A stretch of 9,660 nt of DNA from Methylophaga sp. (GCA_013139345.1 WTAY01000071.1:1-9660), one strand, 5' to 3'. Shown: positions 1 through 6,679, counted from the stretch's first letter. Notes: generated by a model from the sequence alone, not told the origin. Program-made: numbers and translations.

Positions 1-790
1 CTAATGGATAATCATACCGTTCTATTCGCTGAGGCTCGCCCGTAATAATGTACTCGACCATTAAATTTTTACGGATAAAGGTCAATGTTTTTTCCACTTC
101 AGTTAATACATCAGTATTTAAACTCAAGCTATCAATAATCTTTGTTTCTGTTTTGAACCTACCGATTTGCATGCCAGTTAATGATGATATATTACTGACG
201 AAAAGCAAATACGCGCCAAAGGTCAATTGCTCATTTTTTATAAGCTCGTATTTTTTAAGGATACTAAAAATATCGTCGTTAAACTTTTTCTCTTGATAAT
301 GCTCAATTCTTTCAATGAGTTTTATTGCTTTATCTATCGATATATCTTCAAAATCATGCAGAGTATCAATATGGCAATCCCAACTTTCATTCATTGTTTT
401 TAAATGTTCATTGGCTATTTCATTTAAGCTCATCAAATGATTTGAATTATTGACTCGCTTAAAATACCTATTCTTATAAGCAATAGGTTTAATGGGTTGC
501 TCTTGAACGTCAATAACTAAAATTGTCTTTTCTTCTAAAGAAACTTCATTAATATCAACAATAATATTTGGTTGGGTATTTTGTTTAATGCTATTGATGT
601 AATTTTGTATACTTTCTGCGTTAACGGTTATACCCATTATTTTTTCTGAGTCACTAATACCAATAAATATTTTTCCACCTTTGGCATTAGCAAAAGCAAC
701 AACTGATTCTATGACTTCTTTTTGAAATGATGTTTTGAATTCTGTTTTCTGGCCTTCACCTTGCTGAATTTGAGCTAATAAACCTTCCAT
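1..790 (-). CDS. Schlafen AlbA_2-domain (RecG-like, COG2865-type) putative DNA-binding/regulatory protein, 3' end outside window
   Basis: An open frame of 263 codons starts at ATG 790-788 and runs off the window without a stop. The N-terminal part (residues about 10-121) reads as an AlbA_2 domain: GEGQKTEFK at 11-19, AFANAKGGKIFIGISD at 32-47 and a YFKRVNNS segment at 109-116. A linker helix region follows, then a stretch ending EPQRIERYDYP (252-262), which in this family leads into a C-terminal ATPase-like domain. Full-length relatives are usually several hundred residues, so a substantial part is missing here. These proteins are annotated as transcriptional regulators or RecG-like helicases. 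AlbA_2 is also the core of Schlafen nucleases, and E12 and E17 have the spacing of two of the acidic residues reported for SLFN13, but nuclease activity here is only a possibility. The start follows the permease stop TAA directly and in the same frame, with only a weak GGAC-like ribosome site upstream, which suggests translational coupling. Its base composition looks more AT-rich than that of its neighbours, consistent with acquired DNA. Confidence 0.85.
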   Translation of the reverse strand, partial: MEGLLAQIQQGEGQKTEFKTSFQKEVIESVVAFANAKGGKIFIGISDSEKIMGITVNAESIQNYINSIKQNTQPNIIVDINEVSLEEKTILVIDVQEQPIKPIAYKNRYFKRVNNSNHLMSLNEIANEHLKTMNESWDCHIDTLHDFEDISIDKAIKLIERIEHYQEKKFNDDIFSILKKYELIKNEQLTFGAYLLFVSNISSLTGMQIGRFKTETKIIDSLSLNTDVLTEVEKTLTFIRKNLMVEYIITGEPQRIERYDYPL

Positions 791-1624
791 TTAAATAACG
801 TCCGCAAAAGTTTTTTCAGTTTTTCTAAAGTGAATGACTCCCACAATGCACAAAATCACAACAATACTCACTGAGATACTTAATTCGGTTGTATTAAACG
901 CCGTTTTACCTCCGCTAATCGCCCAGCGAAAACCATCAACTACGGCAACCATAGGGTTTAAATAATAAAGCACTTGATATTGTTCCGGCACGATAGTGGA
1001 GCTAAAACCTACTGGCGATATATATAGCCCTAATTGCACAATAAAAGGAATGACGAACCTGAAGTCTCGGTATTTTACATTGAGTGAGGCAACAAATAAC
1101 CCCGCACCTAAAGCAGCAAAAAAACCAAGCAATAGAAACAAGGGCAAAGCAAATATATGCCAGTCAGGCCAGTAGCTGTACCAAGCCATAAGGACTATTA
1201 AGATAACAAAGGAGATCATAAAATCAACCGCAGCGACAATCACTGATGCGGCTGGAATAATCAGCCTTGGAAAGTAAACTTTGGAAATCAAGTTAGCATT
1301 ACCAATCAAGCTGTTGCTGGCATCAGCAAAGGCAGTGGCAAAGAATGTCCAAGGCAACATGGCGGCAAAAACGAAGATGGGATATGGAACGCCTTCGCTA
1401 GGCAGTTTGGCAATTTTGTCAAACACGACCACAAAAATTATCATAGTTAATAACGGTCGAATGACTGCCCACAAAACACCGATAATAGTCTGCTTATAAC
1501 GTACTGCAATATCACGCCATGCGAGAATATAAAATAGCTCTCGATAGCGCCATATATCCACCCAGTAATGGCGTTCAGTTTTTCCGGCTTCTATAGTAAA
1601 TTGAAATTGCTCTGGTTTTTCCAT
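791..1624 (-). CDS. wzm: ABC-2 type polysaccharide/O-antigen export permease (Wzm family)
   Basis: A 277-residue inner-membrane permease, the usual length for Wzm/TagG-type transporters that move undecaprenyl-linked O-antigen or capsule chains across the inner membrane using a separate ATPase (Wzt). Family features seen are the N-terminal amphipathic WRYRELFYILAWRDIAVRYKQ segment (25-45), GVLWAVIRPL (49-58), the PYPIFVFAAMLPWTFF core (80-95), NLISKVYFPRLIIP (111-124), LNVKYRDFRFVIPF (181-194) and YLNPMVAVVDGFRWA (221-235). About six membrane segments are visible near 48-70, 82-105, 122-148, 158-183, 188-208 and 246-266. The end KTFADVI is a typical natural terminus, so the gene looks complete. 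The ribosome site is poor (AGAG about 13 nt upstream), but the start fits homologues. The partner ATPase gene, normally the next gene, is absent from the window; an AlbA_2 gene takes its place. It could export another glycan, but the family assignment is firm. Confidence 0.93.
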   Translation of the reverse strand: MEKPEQFQFTIEAGKTERHYWVDIWRYRELFYILAWRDIAVRYKQTIIGVLWAVIRPLLTMIIFVVVFDKIAKLPSEGVPYPIFVFAAMLPWTFFATAFADASNSLIGNANLISKVYFPRLIIPAASVIVAAVDFMISFVILIVLMAWYSYWPDWHIFALPLFLLLGFFAALGAGLFVASLNVKYRDFRFVIPFIVQLGLYISPVGFSSTIVPEQYQVLYYLNPMVAVVDGFRWAISGGKTAFNTTELSISVSIVVILCIVGVIHFRKTEKTFADVI

Positions 1625-1684
1625 GAAGGTTGTTACTCTATTGTTATTTTTATTAATTTCAGTAGAGTGCTACTCGTACCTCAT

Positions 1685-1710
1685 CCTACTGGAGTAGGTA
1701 ACGCGTTACC
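1685..1710. repeat. Two adjoining palindromes upstream of the permease gene
   Basis: CCTACT (1685-1690) and AGTAGG (1693-1698) form a 6-bp stem with a 2-nt centre. Bases 1697-1710, GGTAACGCGTTACC, are a perfect 14-bp palindrome sharing GG with the first. A further small pair GAGT/ACTC lies nearby at about 1665-1675. The perfect palindrome is the size of a dimeric-repressor operator and sits 73 bp before the permease start, so an operator is one reading. A remnant of a repeat element is another. Confidence 0.5.
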
Positions 1711-1803
1711 GAAATGCTATTCCTCGCCACCTTATAACTTGGGGCCAATACTAATTCATCAACCTTTCTACCGTGAAACAACCTTATCAGTTGCGCACTT
1801 TTT

Positions 1804-1859
1804 TAGCTGATAATTGGACCGAGGGTTCCTTCCACTCGCTGTGATAGCATTGTCAGCTA
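1804..1859. repeat. 10-bp inverted repeat pair flanking a 36-bp spacer
   Basis: TAGCTGATAA (1804-1813) and TTGTCAGCTA (1850-1859) are inverted copies matching at 9 of 10 positions. The right arm ends exactly where the nucleotidyltransferase relic hits its stop codon (1857-1859). This looks like the scar of a small mobile sequence or a deletion junction, but the arms are short and chance is possible. Confidence 0.35.
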
Positions 1860-1991
1860 GTCAATATCTCCGCCTTTTTTTGTATCATCACCCCTAGATC
1901 CAAACAAAATAACCTGAACGTCACCATCAATAAGGGCAACTGCAGCCTGCTTGATTTTTTGCTTTATTGTTCTGTGATACGTATTTTTTAG
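1857..1991 (-). pseudogene. Fragment of a minimal nucleotidyltransferase (MNT) domain gene
   Basis: Read on the minus strand, this stretch encodes about 44 residues including IKQKIKQAAVALI, then VQVILFGSRGDDTKKGGDID, followed at once by a TAG stop. The hydrophobic strand, GSR and the D-x-D (DID) pair are the nucleotide- and metal-binding motif of polymerase-beta-type minimal nucleotidyltransferases. These are often the antitoxin half of HEPN/MNT toxin-antitoxin pairs. The spacing from GSR to DID is typical for the family. Intact members continue with DIDL and a further strand carrying the third acidic residue; here nothing recognisable follows in any frame. No ATG, GTG or TTG start precedes the motif in frame, and a TAA lies upstream at 1992-1994. 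It is therefore a decayed or truncated relic, not a working gene. No HEPN partner is visible. Confidence 0.7.
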
Positions 1992-2048
1992 TTAAGTTCG
2001 ACAGGATGGACACACTACAGTACTCGCGGTTGATGTAGACTGCTTCAG

Positions 2049-3431
2049 CTAACGAGTCTCTCCATGATTAAAGCCTTTAAATAGGGTCATAAATATAATT
2101 TTTAAATCAAACCATAGGGACCAATGCTCGACATAGTATAGGTCATATTTTACCCGTGTTTGTAGGCAAGTATCACCACGCCAGCCGTTAACTTGCGCCC
2201 ACCCAGTAATACCCGCTTGAACTAAATGTTTTTGCATATAGCTGTTAATTTCATGCTTGAATTGTTCGACAAATACTGTCCGCTCGGGGCGCGGGCCGAC
2301 GATAGACATATCACCTTTGAGCACATTTATAAATTGCGGTAATTCATCTAAACTGGTTTTACGTAGAAACTGCCCTACTCGCGTTGGGTGTTTGTTTTTT
2401 GCTTGACCCCAGACGATATCTTTATCACTATCAGTAGGCATGGAGCGAAATTTTAACATTTGAAACCGCTTGCCATTCCAACTAATCCGTTCCTGACGGT
2501 AAAATACTGGGCCTGATGAGCTTAGTTTAACGGCAAATGCAATAATTAGCATAAGTGGACTAATTAGCAATAAGATAAAAATGGATAATAGCTTATCTTC
2601 TAACCATTTTACAATCGCATTAGCGCCTTTCATCGGCGATACCGACATATTAATCACTGGCATACCGTCGATTTGCGAGACCGAGTGATTCAATAAGTGC
2701 AGACTGCTAATATCTGGAATTAAGAGCACTTCTACAGAAACAGAATGCAGCTGTCGACAGATAGCTTCAATTTTATCCATGTCTTTTAAGGACAAGGTTA
2801 GCCAGACTTGATCGATATTATGTTGTTCAACATAGTCTACGAGCTGACTTAAGTCACCTAATTTATTAAGTTCGTCAATAGAGCTATTTTCATCACTGAA
2901 AAACCCTGATATTTCCAACCCCATCCAGTCTGAAACTTGCACGCGAGCAGCAACTTGAGCGGTTAAAACACTACTGCCGACAAGTATAATATGCCGCTGA
3001 TTTAAACCTTTTTTACGTAAATAACGCAGGACAAGACGCAAACAAATACGTGATAAGACGAGCCCAACAAACACTAGTCCAAACCATAACCCTAACCAGT
3101 GCCTTGAAAATTCTGTCGTGGTTTTAGTAAAGACCATAAACACGAGCAATGCCGTCATCGAGCCACCCCAACTTAGCAGCAACGTGCGTGCTTCCTCAAA
3201 TAAGCTCTCACCACGCCAGCTTTTATAAACATTAAACGCAGGAAACCACCAAGCACTGAATAAAAAGGCAATGCCAAGTGCATTTAAATAAGAATTAGGC
3301 ATGAACCCTTGATAGACGGGAAAATTTTTGCTTGCCTCGAGTAGATAAAAGCTAAGCGTGCCACCACTTAATATGAGTGACCAGTCCAGTAGCTTGATTA
3401 GAATAACAAGCAGTGTTGCATGTTCACGCAT
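2049..3431 (-). CDS. wcaJ: Undecaprenyl-phosphate sugar-1-phosphate transferase (WcaJ/PssY-like, polyprenyl glycosylphosphotransferase)
   Basis: A 460-residue membrane enzyme that moves a sugar-1-phosphate, probably glucose-1-phosphate, from a UDP-sugar onto undecaprenyl phosphate. This is the first step in building a polysaccharide repeat. The N-terminal half has about four membrane segments (roughly 8-32, 48-68, 86-102, 112-135). A soluble CoA-binding-like domain follows (145-265, starting RHIILVGSS). A reentrant hydrophobic helix (281-302) then leads into the catalytic domain: FYRQER (310-315), KFRSM (327-331), DELPQ (362-366) with the conserved Asp-Glu pair, GPRPE (379-383), AGITGWAQVNGWRGDT (406-421). 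Length and order match the WcaJ family. The exact sugar cannot be read from sequence. The start has a clear Shine-Dalgarno GGAGAC at 3442-3437, five bases before the ATG's spacer end. It precedes the exporter permease in the same orientation, as in O-antigen or exopolysaccharide clusters. Confidence 0.92.
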   Translation of the reverse strand: MREHATLLVILIKLLDWSLILSGGTLSFYLLEASKNFPVYQGFMPNSYLNALGIAFLFSAWWFPAFNVYKSWRGESLFEEARTLLLSWGGSMTALLVFMVFTKTTTEFSRHWLGLWFGLVFVGLVLSRICLRLVLRYLRKKGLNQRHIILVGSSVLTAQVAARVQVSDWMGLEISGFFSDENSSIDELNKLGDLSQLVDYVEQHNIDQVWLTLSLKDMDKIEAICRQLHSVSVEVLLIPDISSLHLLNHSVSQIDGMPVINMSVSPMKGANAIVKWLEDKLLSIFILLLISPLMLIIAFAVKLSSSGPVFYRQERISWNGKRFQMLKFRSMPTDSDKDIVWGQAKNKHPTRVGQFLRKTSLDELPQFINVLKGDMSIVGPRPERTVFVEQFKHEINSYMQKHLVQAGITGWAQVNGWRGDTCLQTRVKYDLYYVEHWSLWFDLKIIFMTLFKGFNHGETR

Positions 3432-3504
3432 AAATTGTCTCCATTCCCTTAATTACGCAAAAATCACGCCATTTCAAACTGAATCGCTTATTACCTAGGG
3501 CTGT

Positions 3505-3533
3505 ATTTTATTTTTCTACGGAAGTAATGTCAT
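3505..3533 (-). promoter_or_regulatory. Sigma70-type promoter for the sugar transferase gene
   Basis: On the minus strand ATGACA (3533-3528) and TAAAAT (3510-3505) are separated by exactly 17 bp, each matching five of six consensus bases. Transcription would start near 3498, giving a leader of about 67 nt before the start codon at 3431. The -35 box overlaps the inverted repeat arm at 3520-3529. Confidence 0.6.
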
Positions 3534-3684
3534 ACCACTTATCTTTATGTGCTAGATAGCGCTATATCACTTGTTTTTACACGCCTAAAGAAAACTTTCC
3601 CGTATGCAGCTTGCGGAGTACGGGAATCAACACGACAAATTTCTGTAATACACAAGCTGCATGCAAGCTACCCTCATTACTTCC
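3520..3684. repeat. Segment bounded by 10-bp inverted repeats, with nested internal repeats
   Basis: GGAAGTAATG at 3520-3529 is inverted as CATTACTTCC at 3675-3684. Inside lie a 10-bp pair, ATGCAGCTTG (3604-3613) with CAAGCTGCAT (3653-3662), an 8-bp pair TTCCCGTA (3597-3604) with TACGGGAA (3619-3626), and the palindrome ATAGCGCTAT (3556-3565). The right outer arm contains the last codons and the stop of the upstream 747-residue gene. The arrangement could be a miniature element or simply regulatory RNA structure. No transposase and no clear target duplication is seen. Confidence 0.4.
3587..3626 (-). terminator. Candidate rho-independent terminator after the spermidine-synthase-like gene
   Basis: In the minus-strand transcript TTCCCGTA pairs with TACGGGAA (8 bp, three G-C pairs in a row, 14-nt loop) and is followed by AGTTTTCTTT. 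It lies about 50 nt after the stop codon at 3677. The T-rich tail is present only in this direction. The long loop makes it less than ideal, and the loop itself can pair with upstream bases 3662-3653. Confidence 0.45.
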
Positions 3685-5920
3685 AAATACTCATTATATT
3701 CGTGAAGTCATCTGTCCACGGCTTCATATCAAAATACAAGGCAGGTTTCTGCCAATTACCTAGTCCTTGTTTATATAAAGGCGCCAAGGCTTGCTCGTTT
3801 TTGGCTAAGACAAACCAATCGGTTGCTACGACCAGAGGGATTTCTTTCTGCGGTTTAAATTCCTGAATCAAAGCAGCATAGCCTAATTGCTTAGCATGGT
3901 CAGCTAACACTTTTTTCAAGGCTAGATGCCGATTGGTAATATGAAACGCTAAAATACCATTTTCAGTTAATTTACTGAGATAAAGCTGTATCGCTTCTTG
4001 CGTTAATAAATGAGTCGGTACTGAATCTGAACTAAAAGCATCAATAACTAATAAGTTAAATTTCTCATCTGGTTCGGCTTGTAACGATAAACGTGCATCA
4101 CCGATAATCATTGCCGCTTTTGGCGTACATCTCTGTAAATAACTAAAATAGTCTGTATTTTTTGCAATCTCAACAATGACCGGATCAATTTCATAGAATG
4201 TCCACACTTGTTGTCGCTTGGCATAACAAGCTAAAGCTCCTGCCCCTAAACCTACAACACCGACTTGCCATTGCTGATTGTTATTATCAAATTCTTTAAA
4301 TAACTGTCCCATTGGTCCAGGGCGACTGTAATAAGTTAATGGCTCTTGTTCATGCGCACCTAATCGCTGTGCTCCATGCTTGGTTGTGCCGTGAAATAAT
4401 TCTTTGTATTTTTCTGGTCTACCTTGCTCATTCAATAAGACACTATCACGCACTGATACTACACCAAAGAAGGTACGTTCTTGATAAATAGTATTGGACA
4501 TGATGGCACGCAGGCCAACAATGAAGAAAATAATAGTCCCTGTAAATAAAGCTAAGCTTAAAGCTTGCTTACGGAAGGCATAAGTTAAACCTGCGAATAG
4601 TATCAGCGCTGTACCGATATTATCCATATACACGCCTAAATCAGAAACGCCTAAATAAATAACCCAGCCTAAAACAAAAATTAGCAGCGGAAATACAGCT
4701 TGTTTAGCCCAAACTTGCCACTGTTCACCCTGCCAAATTTTATCGGCAGGACGTAATAATAAGGCAGCGACAATCATTATCGGGTATTCATAAATACCAT
4801 TAAAGATAAATGGGGCGACAAAGGTATTGAACATCCCCCCTAACATGCCAGCAAAGGACATAATTAAATAGTATAAAGTGAGATACCTTGTATGCGGGCG
4901 GTATTTAGCCAGCTCTCCATGACAGACCATGACGGCTAGAAAAAATACACTTAAATGTAAGGCTAAATCAACCCAAAACGGCAGTACAGCAGGATTTATA
5001 AAAGAGTAGGCAATAAAAGGCAATAAAACGACCGGCTGCAGCCATACTGATACGCGATGAATACCTTTCTCCCAGCGCGAGAAGACCAAGACAAAAGATA
5101 AGAGATATAAAGTCAGTGGAATAATCCACAATAACGGCACTGCGGCTATATCAGTACTAACAAAGTTGGTTAACCCCAATAATAGGCTGGAGGGAACAAA
5201 AGCGAGCGCGAGCCAGTGTAGCTTGGTTAATAAAGTGGGTTCAGTTTGCGCAGTTTCTGGTTCCTCTGTTTCTGCATTAGCACTACTTTGATAGAAGCGC
5301 ATAAACAACCAAGCACAGCCGGCTATTAATAAAATCAGGCCAATATAGCTTACACTCCACGTAATTTTTTGCGCACTTAATCCGATATTAGGTTCAATAA
5401 TAAAGGGATAACTGAGTAGTGCTAATAGGCTACCGAAATTACTAGCAGCATAAAGGTAATAAGGGTCGTGACTAGTATGGTGGCCGACATGCGAGAACCA
5501 TTTTTGAATTAAAGGCGAAGTAGTCGAAAGTACAAAGAACGGCAAGCCGATAGAAATAAACAACACCGAGACTAGCCAAAGCGTTGGGTTGCTTTCGATT
5601 GGCGGAGTCATGATTTCTGGCAGGCCGACAGGCAGGGCAATTAAGCTGATTAATATAAATGCGCCATGCACTTGAATTTGCCGTAAAGGCTTAAAACGGG
5701 TGGAAATAAAATGCGCGTATAAATAGCCTAAAAACAGAAGCATCTGATAAAACACCATGCAGGTATTCCACACGGCTGGCGACCCACCAAGCAATGGCAA
5801 CATAAGCTTGCCAAACAGAGGCTGCAAGATAAACATCAGGGTAGCGCTAACAAAAAGCGTGCCTGCAAATACGAGAATCAAAGAAAGGCTACGTTCTGAG
5901 CGAGTGGATGTATTGAGCAT
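3677..5920 (-). CDS. Polytopic membrane protein fused to a spermidine-synthase-like domain
   Basis: A 747-residue fusion. Residues 1 to about 475 are a hydrophobic region with many membrane segments (for example 12-35, 55-72, 86-103, 113-135, 160-175, 188-207, 235-250, 262-281, 297-310, 318-335, 345-365, 378-390, 408-425, 434-448, 455-472). The C-terminal 270 residues have the spermidine synthase/methyltransferase fold. Seen there are FHGTTKHGAQ (509-518), YYSRPGPMGQL (530-540), the glycine-rich nucleoside site VVGLGAGALACY (554-565), the acidic strand end YEIDP (576-580), GDARL (607-611) and VIDAFSSDSVPTHLLT (625-640). In aminopropyltransferases the catalytic Asp lies in a DAY-type segment; here it is DAF at 627-629. 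Such fusions are widespread but their substrate is largely unknown, so polyamine synthesis should not be assumed. The ribosome site is weak (CGGAC), but a strong promoter lies just upstream. It appears to be a single-gene unit. Confidence 0.85.
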   Translation of the reverse strand: MLNTSTRSERSLSLILVFAGTLFVSATLMFILQPLFGKLMLPLLGGSPAVWNTCMVFYQMLLFLGYLYAHFISTRFKPLRQIQVHGAFILISLIALPVGLPEIMTPPIESNPTLWLVSVLFISIGLPFFVLSTTSPLIQKWFSHVGHHTSHDPYYLYAASNFGSLLALLSYPFIIEPNIGLSAQKITWSVSYIGLILLIAGCAWLFMRFYQSSANAETEEPETAQTEPTLLTKLHWLALAFVPSSLLLGLTNFVSTDIAAVPLLWIIPLTLYLLSFVLVFSRWEKGIHRVSVWLQPVVLLPFIAYSFINPAVLPFWVDLALHLSVFFLAVMVCHGELAKYRPHTRYLTLYYLIMSFAGMLGGMFNTFVAPFIFNGIYEYPIMIVAALLLRPADKIWQGEQWQVWAKQAVFPLLIFVLGWVIYLGVSDLGVYMDNIGTALILFAGLTYAFRKQALSLALFTGTIIFFIVGLRAIMSNTIYQERTFFGVVSVRDSVLLNEQGRPEKYKELFHGTTKHGAQRLGAHEQEPLTYYSRPGPMGQLFKEFDNNNQQWQVGVVGLGAGALACYAKRQQVWTFYEIDPVIVEIAKNTDYFSYLQRCTPKAAMIIGDARLSLQAEPDEKFNLLVIDAFSSDSVPTHLLTQEAIQLYLSKLTENGILAFHITNRHLALKKVLADHAKQLGYAALIQEFKPQKEIPLVVATDWFVLAKNEQALAPLYKQGLGNWQKPALYFDMKPWTDDFTNIMSIWK

Positions 5921-5956
5921 GTGTAAAAAAGTCCGAGGAACAGCAATAATAGGGGT

Positions 5957-5985
5957 ATTGTAGAGGGTGTGGCGTTGATTTTCAA
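5957..5985 (-). promoter_or_regulatory. Sigma70-type promoter for the spermidine-synthase-like gene
   Basis: TTGAAA (5985-5980) and TACAAT (5962-5957) on the minus strand are spaced by exactly 17 bp and match four and five of six consensus bases. The predicted transcript starts near 5950, leaving a leader of about 30 nt before the ATG at 5920. Confidence 0.65.
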
Positions 5986-5999
5986 AGAAGAGTAAGACT

Positions 6000-6077
6000 T
6001 ATTTACACAGAAAACACTGAGAAAACCCTACCTTTGAATGTTTCCTCTGTGTGCTCTGCGCTCTCTGTGGTTAAATA
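6000..6077. repeat. Imperfect inverted repeat of the CTCTGTG intergenic type
   Basis: TATTTA-CACAGA on the left (6000-6011) is mirrored by TCTGTGG-TTAAATA on the right (6064-6077). The inner portions GAGAAAAC (6020-6027) and GTTTCCTC (6040-6047) also pair. The right side reads as serial CTCTGTG/CTCTGCG units. Repeats of this kind occur between genes in many environmental proteobacterial genomes. It lies just beyond the cytochrome gene and upstream of the next gene's promoter, so the hairpin could also slow or end cytochrome transcription, though no T-tract follows. Confidence 0.5.
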
Positions 6078-6103
6078 CTTTTACCTCTAATCTCGCCTGA
6101 AAA

Positions 6104-6673
6104 CTATTTCAAACTCCCCATATATTCAGTAACAGCATTAATATCTTCATCAGACAACATTCCTGCAATACCACGCATCGGCCCATTTTCCCGTGTGCCA
6201 TCTTTAAACACATGTAGTTGGCGTTGCAAATAAGCGGGGTGTTGGCCTGCTAGCCGCGGCGTTACGCCCATACCTTTTGCACCATTTCCGTGACAACCGA
6301 AACACATCAGAGCTTTGGATTTCCCTTGTTTCGCTAATTCCTCATTGCCACCCGCACTTTTATTTTTCAATGAGGAAAAATAAGCGGCTAAATTATTAAT
6401 GTCTTTATTAGATAATGCAGATGTCATATTTTTCATCATGCCATTATCACGCGTACCATCGCGAAAAGCTCGGAGTTGGTTAGCTAAATAGGCGGGCTTT
6501 TGCCCCGCTAGTGTTGGAAAGTTTGAATTTGTACTGTTTCCTTCAGCGCCATGGCAGTTAAAACACATCCCTGCACTTTCTTTACCAGCATTAATATCAG
6601 GCTTGGCAATAGCTGTACTGGAAAACAATAAGCCTAAAAAAACACCATTCAATAGTTTTATAATTAATTGCAT
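6104..6673 (-). CDS. Dihaem cytochrome c, c4-like, periplasmic
   Basis: A 189-residue secreted electron carrier made of two similar haem domains. The first residues (MQLIIKLLNGVFLGLLFSST-) form a signal peptide with a likely cut after AIA at residue 23. Haem sites are CFNCH (37-41) and CFGCH (124-128). Each is followed by a matching block: LAGQKPAYLANQLRAFRDGT with NGMMKNM (55-83), and LAGQHPAYLQRQLHVFKDGT with NGPMRGIAGM (141-172). These supply Met candidates for the sixth iron ligand (79, 80 or 83; 166 or 172). Size and duplicated layout fit cytochrome c4, which passes electrons to terminal oxidases. I choose the ATG at 6673 because AGAGGA lies six bases upstream. The in-frame TTG at 6736 would put a charged tail before the signal peptide and lies inside the promoter. 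It is probably transcribed alone. Confidence 0.9.
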   Translation of the reverse strand: MQLIIKLLNGVFLGLLFSSTAIAKPDINAGKESAGMCFNCHGAEGNSTNSNFPTLAGQKPAYLANQLRAFRDGTRDNGMMKNMTSALSNKDINNLAAYFSSLKNKSAGGNEELAKQGKSKALMCFGCHGNGAKGMGVTPRLAGQHPAYLQRQLHVFKDGTRENGPMRGIAGMLSDEDINAVTEYMGSLK

Positions 6674-6679
6674 AACGAT

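Larger units (their letters stand above)
1625..2048. other. 424-bp intergenic region with gene relic and palindromes, no intact gene
   Basis: No intact gene is visible on either strand. In order of transcription it holds the region after the sugar transferase stop (no clear terminator, only a weak CTACA/TGTAG pairing near 2012-2037), a broken nucleotidyltransferase fragment, a 10-bp inverted repeat pair, and a palindrome cluster about 70 bp before the permease start. A plus-strand open frame spans 1568-1810, but it overlaps the permease 5' end antisense and resembles no family I know. I could not find a convincing sigma70 promoter for the permease. It may be transcribed from the wcaJ-like gene promoter, or from a promoter with a non-consensus sequence here. 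Confidence 0.7.

Noticed and set aside
48..296. Plus-strand open frame of 82 codons
   Set aside because: It lies antisense inside the AlbA_2 gene, has no ribosome site and no recognisable family.
1712..1760. TTGATG...TATAAG as promoter for the permease
   Set aside because: The spacer is 19-20 bp, too long for a confident sigma70 call.
1281..1810. Two plus-strand open frames opposite the permease and its upstream region
   Set aside because: They are antisense to the permease codons or span palindromic intergenic DNA, and show no domain features.
3449..3477. TTGAAA-17-AATTAA as promoter for the sugar transferase gene
   Set aside because: The -10 matches only three bases, and the transcript would start inside the Shine-Dalgarno. 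The ATGACA-17-TAAAAT pair at 3533-3505 is far better.
3549..3866. Plus-strand open frame of 105 codons
   Set aside because: It covers the structured intergenic segment and the antisense 3' end of the membrane-fusion gene; no ribosome site or family resemblance.
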